From: Anniella stebbinsi
Lineage: Eukaryota > Chordata > Lepidosauria > Squamata > Anniellidae
NCBI GenBank assembly: GCA_029215795.1
Contig: JARDYH010000002.1
Location: 277,768,310-277,832,309 of the forward strand
Reading direction: 5' to 3'
DNA: 64,000 nucleotides
Shown here: in pieces, positions 1 to 10,116 of the stretch
Numbering within the stretch: position 1 is the first letter of the stretch
How the letters are laid out: each line of letters begins with the position of its first letter
Made by a program: the position numbers and the translations under genes
Notes under the pieces: model-generated
Databases searched by the model: none
Told to the model about the DNA's origin: nothing
What the model saw: the letters and a program-made list of their open reading frames with translations, nothing else

Positions 1-830
1 GTGGAAATGGGGAATTAATATTGGCAAGTCAAGACTTGGCAGCGGAAATAGGGTCATAACTGAGTGCTGCGGAAATTGTGAATGCCAATAATTCTATGCC
101 ATCACCATACCACACAAATAGCCACTTTTTGCTTCCCAATTAGCATCAATAAGTGCAAACCAAAGGACGTGGCGCATCTGTGTTAGTGATTTCCAGCTGT
201 GAGCTGAAAGAGGACTCAAGTATGCTCAGAGAAAAACAAGCCACTATATTAGGCACATCCATTGTTCTGTGCCTGGGGATGGGCAGGAAATAGCCTACAC
301 AGCATTGACTGTTTCTGCCCTTTTCAATATATAAGGATTGGCTTTGGCATGAGGGAGAGACAATACACCTGTCCTACAGCTGACAGGTCCTGGAAGCATT
401 GCCTTCACTCGGAAAACACCATCACATCCGTGAGCACTGACTCACTGGGTAAAAGGGAGGGTGAGATGCCTGGTAACAATGTTATGCACTGAGCCATCCT
501 GCAAATGCAGAGATGATGCATAAAAGCTACAGAGCCAGAGTCAAGGTGGGGCCAATGAATGTGCCACCCCATCTAGAACACTCATTTTGCCCAATTAAGA
601 ATTCTTCCAAAAATAGGAGTTAGAATTTGTGACTGCTTTCATTAAAGAATGAAGACATGTTTTAAATAGGTGTATTTGTGTTTGAAGAGCAATCCCTAAC
701 TCAACAGAAGTTTCAAATGGGAAAAAATGTGCTTATGTTTAGTGCTGTAAGTGCCATCTCCATTTTGTGACTATAAAAACTGGATGACATGCCAGCTGAC
801 AAGTAATGATGTCAGAGTGACTGGACAACC
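1..830. other. Unannotated sequence, no feature recognised
   Basis: AT-rich non-coding sequence. The only open frames are short (up to 76 codons) and show no family resemblance or codon structure. I see no recognisable repeat. Confidence 0.5.
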
Positions 831-907
831 TTTCTTCTTCTCCTCCTTCTTCTTCTTCTTCTTCTTCTTCTTCTTCTTCTTCTTCTTCTTCTTCTTCTTC
901 TTCTTCT
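831..907. repeat. (TTC)n microsatellite
   Basis: An almost uninterrupted TTC/CTT trinucleotide run of about 75 bp. It abuts the 5' side of an L2 fragment. On the opposite strand it is a GAA tract, a class able to form triplex DNA when long. Confidence 0.95.
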
Positions 908-909
908 GG

Positions 910-1306
910 GATATTGCAGTTTAATGGTCCCTTATATAAACTCAGACAACAGCTACAATCTTCAGAAGAGGTCCTACTGGCCCTTCTGAAACAAACGGAA
1001 TGTCGCCATGAAGAACCTCAGTGGTTGGCCTTCTCTGTAGTGGCACCCACCCTCTGGAAAACCCTCCCTCGTGCAGTTTGGGAGGTGGTACACATTACAT
1101 CTTTTAAACGCCTCCTGAAAACATAACTTTTCACACAGGCTTTCCCTGGGTTATAACTTAGCTGGTTTTATATTGCCCTTTTAAATTTTTTAATGTTTTT
1201 AAATTATCTTATACTTGTTATATTTTATGCTTTTAATTGTGCACTGCCCAGAGAGCCTCAGCTAATGGGGAGTATAAAAATGTAATAAATAAATAAATAA
1301 ATAAAT
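910..1306 (+). mobile_element. L2-type LINE, 3' end (RT C-terminus, 3' UTR, AAAT tail)
   Basis: The frame at 914-1126 reads like the C-terminal end of an L2/CR1-clade ORF2, with a phrase of the form AFSVVAPTLWKTLPR..SFKRLLKT. A short 3' UTR follows, holding the CCCAGAGAGCCTC motif seen at the other L2 tails in this window, then an (AAAT)n tail at 1281-1306. It is 5'-truncated, as is usual for LINEs, and non-coding today. Confidence 0.8.
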
Positions 1307-1410
1307 ATGCCTGGTAGATGTTTCCTTAAAGCAAGCTAATGGTTGTGATTTATATAGTGGTGTACTTGGAATAATTGACTAATAAGAACCAACAATAACA
1401 GTAAAATAGA

Positions 1411-1580
1411 TAAGGTGACCATATGGAAAAGAGGACAGGGCTCCTGTATCTTTAATAGCTGCATAGAAAAGGGAATTTCACCAGGTGTCATTTGTATGCA
1501 TGCAGCACCTGGTGAAATTCCCTCTTCAGCACAACAGTTAAAGCTGCAGGAGCCCTGCCCTCTGTTGTATCTGTTCATGA
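1411..1580. mobile_element. Palindromic MITE, TAGGSTGACCATATG family (single-hairpin form)
   Basis: An inverted repeat of about 170 bp. The left side (GGTGACCATATGGAAAAG, then GGACAGGGCTCCTGTA) is mirrored on the right by CAGGAGCCCTGCCCTCTGTTGTATC. It is related to the 320-bp composite copies at 5,632, 6,315 and 42,254. No clear target duplication is visible. Short open frames on both strands are a by-product of the palindrome. Confidence 0.75.
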
Positions 1581-1695
1581 GATGTTTGTTTATTTAAAGA
1601 AGGTGATTATTATATATAGGTAAAAAAAATGTATGTAAAAGCGACTGTTCTTATACAGTGCTAGTGTGTTAAAAGTACACAGAGATTTTGGCTTA

Positions 1696-2610
1696 GGGTG
1701 CCTCTACAAGTGTGATTTAAAGCTCTTTCAAGGTGCATTACCAAATTTACCTCTACAAGAGCGGAGCGCAAATGAGAGGTCCAGGAGCTTTTTATGTCCG
1801 ATTATTCGCATTTTCGAATGCACACTAAATAGCAAGTTTTAATTTACTGCGGGAGTAAGAGCGCCTTATGTCCGTGTAAACAATTTTGTGAGGAAGCGCA
1901 TTAACGATCAGATGGTCGTGATGTCTTGCATAGAACTGCCCCTTCGCTGGGAAAACCTCCCACTTTTTTGTTTAGTTTTATTTCCTGTCTCCTCCTGGCA
2001 ACTTCCTCCTTGTTCTCCGTCTCTCCAGATGGAAGCACCAATGCGAACTAAAAATAAAGATTATTTTAACTCCCCTGAGAGAACATGAAGACACAGGGCC
2101 AGATAGAGGTGGTTTCACGAAAAGTAAAAAGAGTAGGAAGGATGTGCGCATGTGCGCATCATTAGCGATCATATCATCCCCTCTTTTTACAATTGTTGAG
2201 CTCGCTGGGAAGAGGAGGGGGAAGGAATGAAGCAGCATCCCCCTGTCTGTTTTGGCACATGTGTGTGCAAGGCACATTCCCATTTACTCCTGAGCAAGTT
2301 ATGTCAAATGGCAATCGGGCAAAGCGGGGGGGGGGGGGGGGGAGACAGGTAGCCGAACATGTTAATCAGGTCATTCCCAGCAGGTAACCTAGGAAACTAA
2401 AGGCGGGAGATTCTGGTGGATGGGGAGAATAAAGGGTGAAACAAAGCGCATTACTTTCAGCAACATGTCAACAACTTTAAAGCGCCTTTCATACAGCCTG
2501 TAATGCGCTTCAATGCCTCCCGTGTATAGGGATTAAGCGTAAAAGCGATTGTCAGTAGATGCGCATAATCGGACAACTAGGCGTCAAACCAAAATCTTGT
2601 AGAGGGGACC
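1696..2610. mobile_element. Harbinger-like MITE, long form with about 570 bp internal extra
   Basis: The ends GGGTGCCTCTACAAG and CTTGTAGAGGGGACC are inverted repeats, flanked by a 3-bp duplication TTA (1693-1695, 2611-2613), as PIF/Harbinger elements make. Subterminal sequence (cggagcgcaaat, ttatgcgcat-like palindromes) matches the four ~345-bp copies at 4,349, 6,674, 34,511 and 43,021. This copy is 915 bp because roughly 1,880-2,445 is unique. That internal block has a pyrimidine-rich stretch and a poly-G run (2327-2342), with no recognisable transposase. Confidence 0.75.
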
Positions 2611-2744
2611 TTAGCAGCCAGCTTATAAAAGTTTCTGCTGATTATAAGGAATCACAGGTTTTCTATTCATTTCTTTGAAGCCTCCACTGGAAATGTGGCA
2701 ATCCCCATCTGCCAGTTGTTCTGGAGCCTGATCAAGTTATATAT

Positions 2745-2935
2745 AGGTATTGGGGGGGGGGGTGAGCTCTGCACTGAAAATCTGAGGGTCCGACAGAGCT
2801 CTGAACTTGCTGTGTGGTTAGGGGACTTTTTAAAACCGTTGGATAGCCACAGTGCGTATAGAAGGTCATTCAGAGCTCCTAAGATATCCGAAGGTTTTTT
2901 AGGCTATGTGAGGGCTCATTTTATGTTAATGGATG
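2745..2935 (+). repeat. Fragment of the TAGGAATGTG foldback family
   Basis: Clear similarity to 35,555-35,740: both run GAGCTCTG/CTCCGCTC, then GAAAATC, then a GGTCC..CARAGCTCTGA block, then AAAACCRTTGRATA with CCACAGTGC, then GGAGCTCCT. This identifies it as the terminal part of that element family. Its right-hand boundary is not clear. Confidence 0.55.
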
Positions 2936-4250
2936 ACTAATTGAACAGTTTTCCATTTTAGGAAGACTCTGAGGGGTGAGGCAGGGGTAGTTTTGAGATT
3001 GACATCTGTGGCTAACCAATAGCCTCAGTCTCCTCCCTGTCCCCGCTCCAATCACAGTGCTTCAGGGGGAGGGATTGCAAATGGTATAACCTATTTGTCC
3101 TTGCCCTGGAACTCTTTCCTTTGTTAGCTCATAGAGCATTAGGAAGGAAGGAGGAGTGAAAGAGAGAAAGCTCTGTATCTCAGTTTCTGCTTGATTTGTA
3201 GCTGCTCAGTCAGAGCGAGACGCTCCTGCTTGCTATCTGTGTGTGTGTGTGTTCACTGCGTTTGCTTCAGTCCCTCTTTCTGTGTCTGTCTGCTTTTTTA
3301 ATTTGGTTCTTGTGTGTGTGTGTGCTAGGTCTTCTATTCCAACCCCCAATTTCCAAGCACCTTATATTAACACCCCCATGCTCCCCCTTTGTGTGTTATT
3401 GACTGTGTGTGTGCGTGTGGCCCTTTCCACACCAGGCATTTCACCTGGGATGGCCCCCAGCTGGTCCTTGTGCACCGATGGTGTGTATTAGGTACTTCGG
3501 GGATCGCCCTCCCTCCCTCTACACCCCTGTGGTGTGGAAAAGGCCTCTGTGTGTGTGTGCGTATTCTTGTTCTACCCTATTCCCCCACTTTAATTTTTTT
3601 TAAAAACCCTTATGTTTCCAACCTTTCTTTAAATCCCAATCTGTCTATCTCAGTCAGTGTTTGTTCTGTTGTGTGTGTCTGTGTATCTAAAATCCAGGTT
3701 CCTTCAAAGCACCCCACCCACCACTTGAGTGCAGGTGTGTATATATGTATGTTTTACTGGGTTTTTTAAATTAAAAAATACCAAAAACAACTCTTTATCT
3801 TTCCATTCCATTCCAGTCCTTTGCCCTACATTTAATCCCACACCCCTAGTGCTTTCTTTCTTTTTATTTTTTCAAAACACCCCCAGTGCTTGCAAGAGCC
3901 CAGAAGTTCTTCCTGAGTGCTTATTGGAGAGTGCAAGGTCACATGGTCTCCAATAGTATTCACTTAGAACTTCTAAGCTCCTCCAAATGCCGAGTTAAGA
4001 GGGGATGTTGTGGTTGTTCTTTTGAAAAACTAAAAAAATAAGCTCCCTCAGCAACCTTGGTTACACTTTTAAAAGGTTTGTTTAAACCCTGGCCCTCTCC
4101 CCAAGCAGAACATTCTCTGAATTTTCCCCTCTCCCTGCGAAAGAGGCAGAAAAAACAATGCCTCTTTCACAGGGAGAGACAAAGTTCCAGAAAATAGGGG
4201 GCAGGATTTAGCCCAGCACTAATAGATATAGAGGATACAGATATAGATAT
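2936..4250. other. Unannotated; GT-rich and pyrimidine-rich sequence with one hairpin
   Basis: The stretch 3,230-3,790 is rich in short GT runs and pyrimidines, which creates spurious open frames. A 20-nt-arm hairpin lies at 4129-4148 and 4159-4178 (one mismatch, 10-nt loop; arms start CTCTCCCTG). The segment 3,000-3,230 has CCAATCA at about 3,048 and resembles promoter-type sequence, but I see no supporting exon. Confidence 0.4.
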
Positions 4251-4254
4251 TGAT

Positions 4255-4740
4255 AATTGAGGTTGGAAAGAGCATATGCTTTACATGCAAAAATCTCAGA
4301 CTCAATCCCAGGCATCTTCAGATAGGCCTGGATATGAATCCTGTCTGAGGCTGCCTCTACAAGAGAGGTTTAAAGCTCTTTTAAGGCGCTTTAAAAAATG
4401 TACCTCTACAAGAACGGAGCGCAAATCGGGCGTAGAGGCGCGTTATCTCTCCGATTATGCGCATTATTGAATGCGCGTTAAATCGTGAGTTTTATTTTGC
4501 TCCTGCCGTTAAAGCACATTTTTGACTATGTGAACAAGCGCTTATGCGCATTAACTACTTGTAAAGCGCATTTTGGTCATCCGTTAATGCGCTTCGCCTC
4601 CTCTCGTGCAGAGGTATTAGGTGTAAATGCGCTTCAGCGATTATGCGCATAATCACCTAACCGGGCGCAAAAGCGAATCCTTGTAGAGGGGACCTGAAAC
4701 TCTGGAAGTTATTGTAGATCAGAGATAGGAACCCTCCAGT
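4255..4740 (+). mobile_element. tRNA-Ala(UGC)-derived SINE, split by a Harbinger-like MITE
   Basis: Left part 4,255-4,348 carries a tRNA-like head: GGAAAGAGCATATGCTTTACATGC (A-box/anticodon arm of tRNA-Ala type) and a B-box-like GACTCAATCCCAGGCATCT. The body continues at 4,695-4,740 (GAAACTCTGGAAGTTATTG). The Harbinger-like element at 4,349-4,694 interrupts it with duplication TGA. The head is degenerate, so it is a SINE fragment and not a functional tRNA gene. Confidence 0.65.
4349..4694. mobile_element. Harbinger-like MITE (346 bp)
   Basis: Terminal inverted repeats GGCTGCCTCTACAAG and CTTGTAGAGGGGACC, with the 3-bp duplication TGA at 4346-4348 and 4695-4697. It keeps many CpGs (gcgcgtt, attatgcgcat) and so looks fairly recent. 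Nearest relative here is the copy at 43,021. It has no coding capacity, so mobility would need a transposase supplied in trans. Confidence 0.85.
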
Positions 4741-5631
4741 TCACAGACCAGATCTGGCCTTTGGGGGTTCCCCATCTAGCCCACCAGATTCTCTACCTGA
4801 TCCCACCCACCCCCAGACCTTGCCCAAAGCTGCCTTTCTCTAATGTTGAACAGAGAAACCCTTCTCTTATCTCTGATTAGTGATTGGAGATACCAGCAAG
4901 GTTTTTCTGCTCATTTCCTTTCTCCATACAGTGAGAGGCATGGAGCAGAGAAAGGAGTCTGAAGAATTCAAGAGGACATCAAGGGGAGGTTTGGAAGAAG
5001 GAGTGCAGCTTCAGTTCCAGTCCTTGGGGATGTCTCAGGAGGCAGTCTGGCCCCAGGGGCCGGAACCCTATACCACGCCTGGTATAGACAATACTGTGTT
5101 CTATATGGTAACAATTCTAGGCATTATGCCTGAGTCCAATTACTTTATTATTTCAGTTTGGCAAAAGAAACAAATTGATTTGAAGATATACCTTGCCATC
5201 CAGTTCTCAATGAAGTCAATGTGAAAACTTTCACTGATTTTAATGGAACTAGAGTTCACCGGAGGCTATAAACACATAAATAATGAGATCATTTCATCAT
5301 TTTTAGCTTATTTCTAAATTTATGAACCAGGCACTCATTCGTTGAATGAATAAAATGGTTCAGAGTTATCTTATTTTGACCTGCCTTGTCATACCTAATT
5401 ACATTATGAATGGGAAGCCCTATCATCCATGTCCTGCAATGGAAAGTTTGGAAGACATGTAAAGGCAGTGGATTTACTGTGTTTATCAGCTCACCCACCA
5501 GACATCAAAATGGACTTATCTGTAAGGTTCTATTTCTGTTCCAGCATCAACACAGTTAGACAAAGGCAAGGAAGGGTAAAGAGAAAAGACGGGGAAATGG
5601 CTAAGAAAAAAAGTGAACCATGTGCATATGG
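4741..5631. other. Unannotated sequence
   Basis: Holds a 114-codon open frame (4880-5224) with no recognisable domain, no signal peptide and no splice context. I treat it as chance. No repeat family recognised. Confidence 0.4.
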
Positions 5632-5951
5632 TACGCTGACCATATGAAAAGGAGGACAGGGCTCATGTAACTTTAACAGTTGTAGAGAAAAGGGAATTTC
5701 AGCCAGTGTCATTTGTATGCAATTAATTCCTGGTGAAATTCCCTCTTCATCACAAAAGTTAAAGTTGCAGGGGCTTTGCCTTCTTTTGTATATGGTCACT
5801 CTAGTATAGTGGCTGCAACTTAAACTGTTGTGATGAAGAGGGAAGTTCACCAGGAACTAATTGCATACAAATGACACTGACTGAAATCCCCTTTTCTCTA
5901 CAACTGTTAAAGTTATATGAGCCCTGTCCTCCTTTTCATATGGTCAGCCTA
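5632..5951. mobile_element. 320-bp composite palindromic MITE, TAGGCTGACCATATG family
   Basis: Two hairpin modules face each other. The first runs from TACGCTGACCATATG to TATATGGTCACTCTAGTA. The second is its inverted copy and ends CATATGGTCAGCCTA. Total length is 320 bp, the same as the copies at 6,315-6,634 and 42,254-42,573, so the double hairpin is a fixed structure of the family. No convincing target duplication at this copy. Confidence 0.8.
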
Positions 5952-6314
5952 GCACTGAATAAACATTGAATGGTGGCGGGGGGAGGATGAGGGGGAATTT
6001 TATAAAAGATCAGCTCATCTCCTTGCCTCCAGATGAGAGCTTTCGTAACGTAATGCAGGAACATACAAAGAGCCCTGCTGGATCAGACCAAAGGCCTATG
6101 ACCAATGGGATGCCTGTGGGAAGCCCACAAGCAGGACGTAAATGCAATAGGACTCTCCTGCTCATGTTCCCTAGCAACCATTACTGAGAGACATACTGCC
6201 TCTGATGCTAGGGGTAGCATACAACCATCAGGACCAGTAGCCATTGTTAGCCTTCTCTTCCATGAATTTGTTGAATCCCTTTTAAAGCTTTCCAAGTTAG
6301 TGGACAACACTACA

Positions 6315-6634
6315 TAGGCTGACCATCTGAAAAGGAGGACAGGGCTCCTGTAACTTTAACAGTTGTAGAGAAAAGGGAATTTCAGCCGGTGCCATTTGTA
6401 TGCAATTAGTTCCTAGTGAAATTCCCTCTTCATCACAACAGTTAAAGTTGCAGGCACTATAGTAGAGTGACTAGATACAAAAGAAGGCAGGGCCCCTGCA
6501 ACTTTAACTATTGTGATGAAGAGGGAATTTCACCAGGAACTAATTGTATACAAATGGCACCGGCTGAAATTCCCTTTTCTCTACAACTGTTAAAGTTACA
6601 GGAGCCCTGTCCTCCTTTTCATATGGTCAGCCTA
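6315..6634. mobile_element. 320-bp composite palindromic MITE with perfect 8-bp target duplication
   Basis: Ends TAGGCTGACC and GGTCAGCCTA are exact inverted repeats. The duplication ACACTACA is present at 6307-6314 and 6635-6642. An 8-bp duplication and TAGG ends fit hAT-superfamily MITEs. The interior has the double-hairpin layout of its sisters at 5,632 and 42,254. It lies inside the minus-strand CR1, so it inserted after that LINE. Confidence 0.85.
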
Positions 6635-6673
6635 ACACTACATCTTGTGAAGCAAATTCCATAGATTAACCAT

Positions 6674-7019
6674 GGGTGCCTCTACAAGAGTGATTTAAAG
6701 CTCTTTCAAGGTGCACTAAAATTTTTACCTCTACAAGAGCGGAGTGCAAATCGGGGGTTGAGGTGCTTTTTCTGTCTGATTATGCGCATTATCGAATGCT
6801 CGTTAAATAGAGAGTTTTAATTTTCCGCGGGAGTTAAAGCACCTTATGACCATGTAAACAAGTGATTCTCTGCATTTCAACCACTTTAAAGCGCGTTTCA
6901 TACTGCCGGTAATGTGCTTCACCGCCTGTCGTTTATAGGAATTAGGCGTAGAAACGATGGTGAGAAGATGCACATAATCGGGCAACCGGGCATCAAGCCA
7001 AATTCTTGTAGAGGGGGGC
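6674..7019. mobile_element. Harbinger-like MITE (346 bp) inside CR1
   Basis: Ends GGGTGCCTCTACAAG and CTTGTAGAGGGGGGC, with CAT at 6671-6673 and 7020-7022 as the 3-bp duplication. The reconstructed empty site (attaac-CAT-gtgctg) matches the uninterrupted CR1 copy at 34,350-34,370, which supports the boundaries. The terminal 3' C is changed relative to other copies. Confidence 0.85.
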
Positions 7020-7512
7020 CATGTGCTGTGTGAAGAAGTCCTTCCTTTTATCTGTCCTGAATCTCTCACCACTTAACTTCATTGGGTGACCCCAGGTTCT
7101 AGTATTATGAGAAATGAATGGAGAAACTACTCTCTATCCACTTTCTCCATCATTCCCTCCTTTACTTACCTTTTTTTCTAAATGAAATAGCCCCCAATAC
7201 CTTAACCTTTCCTTGCTCCATGCCCTTGATCATTTTGGTTGCCCTTTTTCTGCACATTTTCCAGCTCTACAATATCCTTTTTTTTTGAAGTGACCAGAAC
7301 TGTACACACCACAGTTGCACCATAGATTTGTTTTAAGATATTACATTATTGACAATTTTATTTTCTATGCCTTCCCTAAAGATTCCTAAAATAGATTTTC
7401 CTTTTTTAGAGCTGCTGCAGACTGGCTCACCATTTCCACAGAACTCTCCACCATGACCTCAAAATACCTTTCCTGATCAGTCACAAGTTCAGACCCCATC
7501 GCGTATATGTGA

Positions 7513-7557
<45 letters not shown>
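7513..7557. repeat. (ATT)n microsatellite
   Basis: Fifteen or so uninterrupted ATT units within the minus-strand CR1. Confidence 0.95.
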
Positions 7558-7559
<2 letters not shown>

Positions 7560-8110
7560 ATGTATTACTTTACCATTACATTGAACCACATTTATTTTAT
7601 TGTCCATTTTAGAATGATCCTTTGAGAGATTTTCTGCATAAGGCATTTGTTGTGCGCTCATCAATCCCTACTCATGGTTGTTTACAGGTTCTTTAGATGA
7701 TGTTGTGACATTCCAGTTTACCTTCTGTTTGTAAACAGCACTTTCCGTGATTTTTTAAGAACAGGGAAAATGGGATATTATTTCTGATGTTGAAAGAAAG
7801 CATGATTTTCTCTTGTCTATTTCCACTATTCCACTATACTACATTGCCACCTAGAGGTTATGTAGCAGAAAAGCAGGAAATGAAACTCTATTTTTGTAGT
7901 GTTCAGATCTCAATTCTGGGACACTGAAAGTAAATGCAGTAGATTAACTGCCTTGTGTAGAGAAGCCCAGAAGCTCTTCCTAATCTCTTTTTGTTTTTAC
8001 CACCCTGAATAATTTGATGTAGTCAGCAAACATGACAACCTCACTGCTCACTCCTAATTTTAGTTCATTTATAATCAAATTTTAAAAGCCGAATATTGAT
8101 CCAGCACAAA

Positions 8111-8824
8111 TATGCAACCTGCATGAAGGTGCCAAATGGGCTGTTACAGTTATGTAATAGCTTTATAAGTTATGAACAAGATGTTCAATTATGTTTTCTT
8201 CTCACTTTGGCATACCTTAGCACATTAAAACACATTCAGTCATCGTGGACTGCTGGTGGCAGAGGAGAAAATTAGAAACATGTGACTCTGGTCAGTTACA
8301 CCAGCAAGCAGCATGGTTGGGAGGAGGCTGTTGGCTTTTGGTACCAGTTTCTGATCTGATACACTGTAGAGCATCAAGCAGCAGGAACAGTCCATCCAAA
8401 ACCTTGTCTAAAAACACCTCAAATACCTTGATGCGTGAAGGTAGACAACCATTCTCAAGTCACTGAGCAACCATTTTGTGTCCGGCTCCAGTTGGTGGTC
8501 CTCAGAGTTCTAGTAAACAACAAAATAGACCTTGCATGGCTGATGACTCCCCCAGCTGTCGCAACACCTTTCAAGATGAACAAATTAGCGATAATATAAG
8601 CTCTCATGGACTAGACATTACATTAAGAGTGTTTTCACTAACGTGCTGGGAACTGGCTGCATTTCTTTCTTTAGAATAGATAGCTGAAAGAGGCCCAGTC
8701 TAGTCTGGGACCACAGCTTAATCCCCTTTCCACATGTTGTTTTCTTGCTAAAAAGCACCACCTGAAGCTGCTCAAACAATTCACCTTCAGGGGACAATTC
8801 TCAGGGGAAATTGCACAGCAGTAG
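8111..8824. other. Unannotated sequence
   Basis: Two consecutive short frames (8245-8466, 8476-8679) have no recognisable domain. No repeat family seen. Confidence 0.4.
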
Positions 8825-8861
8825 GTGGGGAGGGGGAGGGAGGGGGAGGGAGGGAGGGGGT
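8825..8861 (+). repeat. G-rich (GGGAGG)n tract, G-quadruplex-type
   Basis: A run of six or more G3-G5 blocks separated by single A residues. This pattern fits a plus-strand intramolecular G-quadruplex. Confidence 0.8.
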
Positions 8862-8929
8862 AAATCTGTATCAGGGCCCCTTGTGGCTGTTTTTTCTAGA
8901 AAAACATTGTTATCTTTCAGCACCAGATT

Positions 8930-9160
8930 AAGACTTTTCTCTTCTCCGAGGCGTTTAATAGCATATGTTTTTTAACTGACCCCTGGATAGTTGATATGTT
9001 TGTTTTTATGCTTTTTTATGGTTTTAAATTTTGTATATTGGTTTTGGTTTTTAAATGTTCCATGTTTTTAATCTTTGTAAACCGCCCAGAGAGCTTCGGC
9101 TATGGGGCGGTATATCAATGTTATTATTATTATTATTATTATTCATCATCATCATCATAG
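8930..9160 (+). mobile_element. L2-type LINE 3' end with (ATT)n(ATC)n tail
   Basis: It contains the short C-terminal remnant (AGATTAAGACTTTTCTCTTC), a T-rich 3' UTR and the family signature AACCGCCCAGAGAGCTTCGG followed by TATGGGGCGGTAT. The tail is ATT then ATC repeats at about 9,120-9,159, in place of the usual AAAT. Confidence 0.85.
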
Positions 9161-9701
9161 CCATTAAAGCCAGATGAACCTGCAGGATGACATTTCAGAT
9201 GCAAGTCCTGTGGAAGAATTGTCTGAGTTTGCACCTGAAGCAAAGTTGCCAGATCCAAATGGGTGGTGTGTGTGTGTGCACCTGGTTTCCTCAGCTATGC
9301 CATTTTTTCTCTCAGAAGCTTGCGGAGGGCATGATTTTAAAGAGAACCAGTGTGTACTGTGGACAATTGGATATGCAATTTGGACCAACCTGACTCCCGA
9401 TACTTTAATGAAAGCAAGAATAATTGCAAGGAAAAGGATCTCTGGCGTAGCTGTTTTTGTGCGAATTGATTATCTCTCACCCTCAGTGTTCCTTGCCTGT
9501 AAAATAGGCATGTTGCTTTGGGACAGGTCTTTGCTCAGCTCTGCTAGCCAGTTTTAAAGAGTTGTAAGACAAATCCCTGCTAGGCCATGAAACTCCCTCA
9601 GTGACCTTGGGACATTCCCTGTATCTCAGCCTCACCTTCCACACAGGGATGAGATTGGATAATCTCATGGATGCCACTCTGAGCTCCTTTGGAGAATTTA
9701 G

Positions 9702-10108
9702 TAGAGATGTCGGCGAAAACGGCAATGGAATCAAATGAGTTTGGATTTCTATGGACGACCCACAGATTACACAGTGGACTGGCTTTTCCCAACTCACAAG
9801 GATTCGTGGACTTTTTTTAAAAAAAAATCTGTAATTTTACACAAATTTAGTTGTAGAAAAATACGTAATTTTTTTTAAAAAAATTGCCAAAAATACCCAT
9901 TTCTCCCATATGCTAAAGCATGAAAAGCATATTGGGGGGGGGGGGTTTGCACACTTTTGCAAGTGCAAATTTACGCAAATTCATATTTGTGCAAATTTGG
10001 GATGTAGGAAAAAAATGATTCCCCCAATGAGCAGATGATGAAATGAAAAGCACCTGACAATACACAAAATACAGATGGAGCGGATTTTGCAAAATCTATA
10101 CATCCCTA
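9702..10108. mobile_element. hAT-like non-autonomous element (407 bp)
   Basis: Ends TAGAGATGT and ACATCCCTA are near-exact inverted repeats, flanked by the perfect 8-bp duplication GAATTTAG (9694-9701, 10109-10116). The interior is A/T-rich with repeats of the kind TTTGTGCAAATTT and a poly-G run (about 9,935-9,947). It has no coding capacity. Confidence 0.75.
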
Positions 10109-10116
10109 GAATTTAG

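Larger units (their letters stand above)
6055..8110 (-). mobile_element. CR1 LINE 3' half, minus strand, interrupted by two MITEs and an (ATT)n run
   Basis: Reading the minus strand from 8,110 down: an RT region (the VLGPI..LFINDLE..SEVAKFADD-type stretch as seen in the CR1 at 18.7 kb), a segment containing the FNVSKCKVMH region's neighbourhood (7,560-7,600), and then the C-terminal domain. The 3' UTR (GGTCTGATCCAGCAGGGCTC, about 6,065-6,095) ends it. The copy is broken by a palindromic MITE at 6,315-6,634, a Harbinger-like MITE at 6,674-7,019 and the ATT microsatellite at 7,513-7,557. Parts between about 7,640 and 7,960 are too diverged for me to assign. Confidence 0.7.

Noticed and set aside
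3389..3769. 126-codon plus-strand frame
   Set aside because: GT-rich low-complexity sequence; Cys/Val/Ser-rich translation is typical of such repeats.
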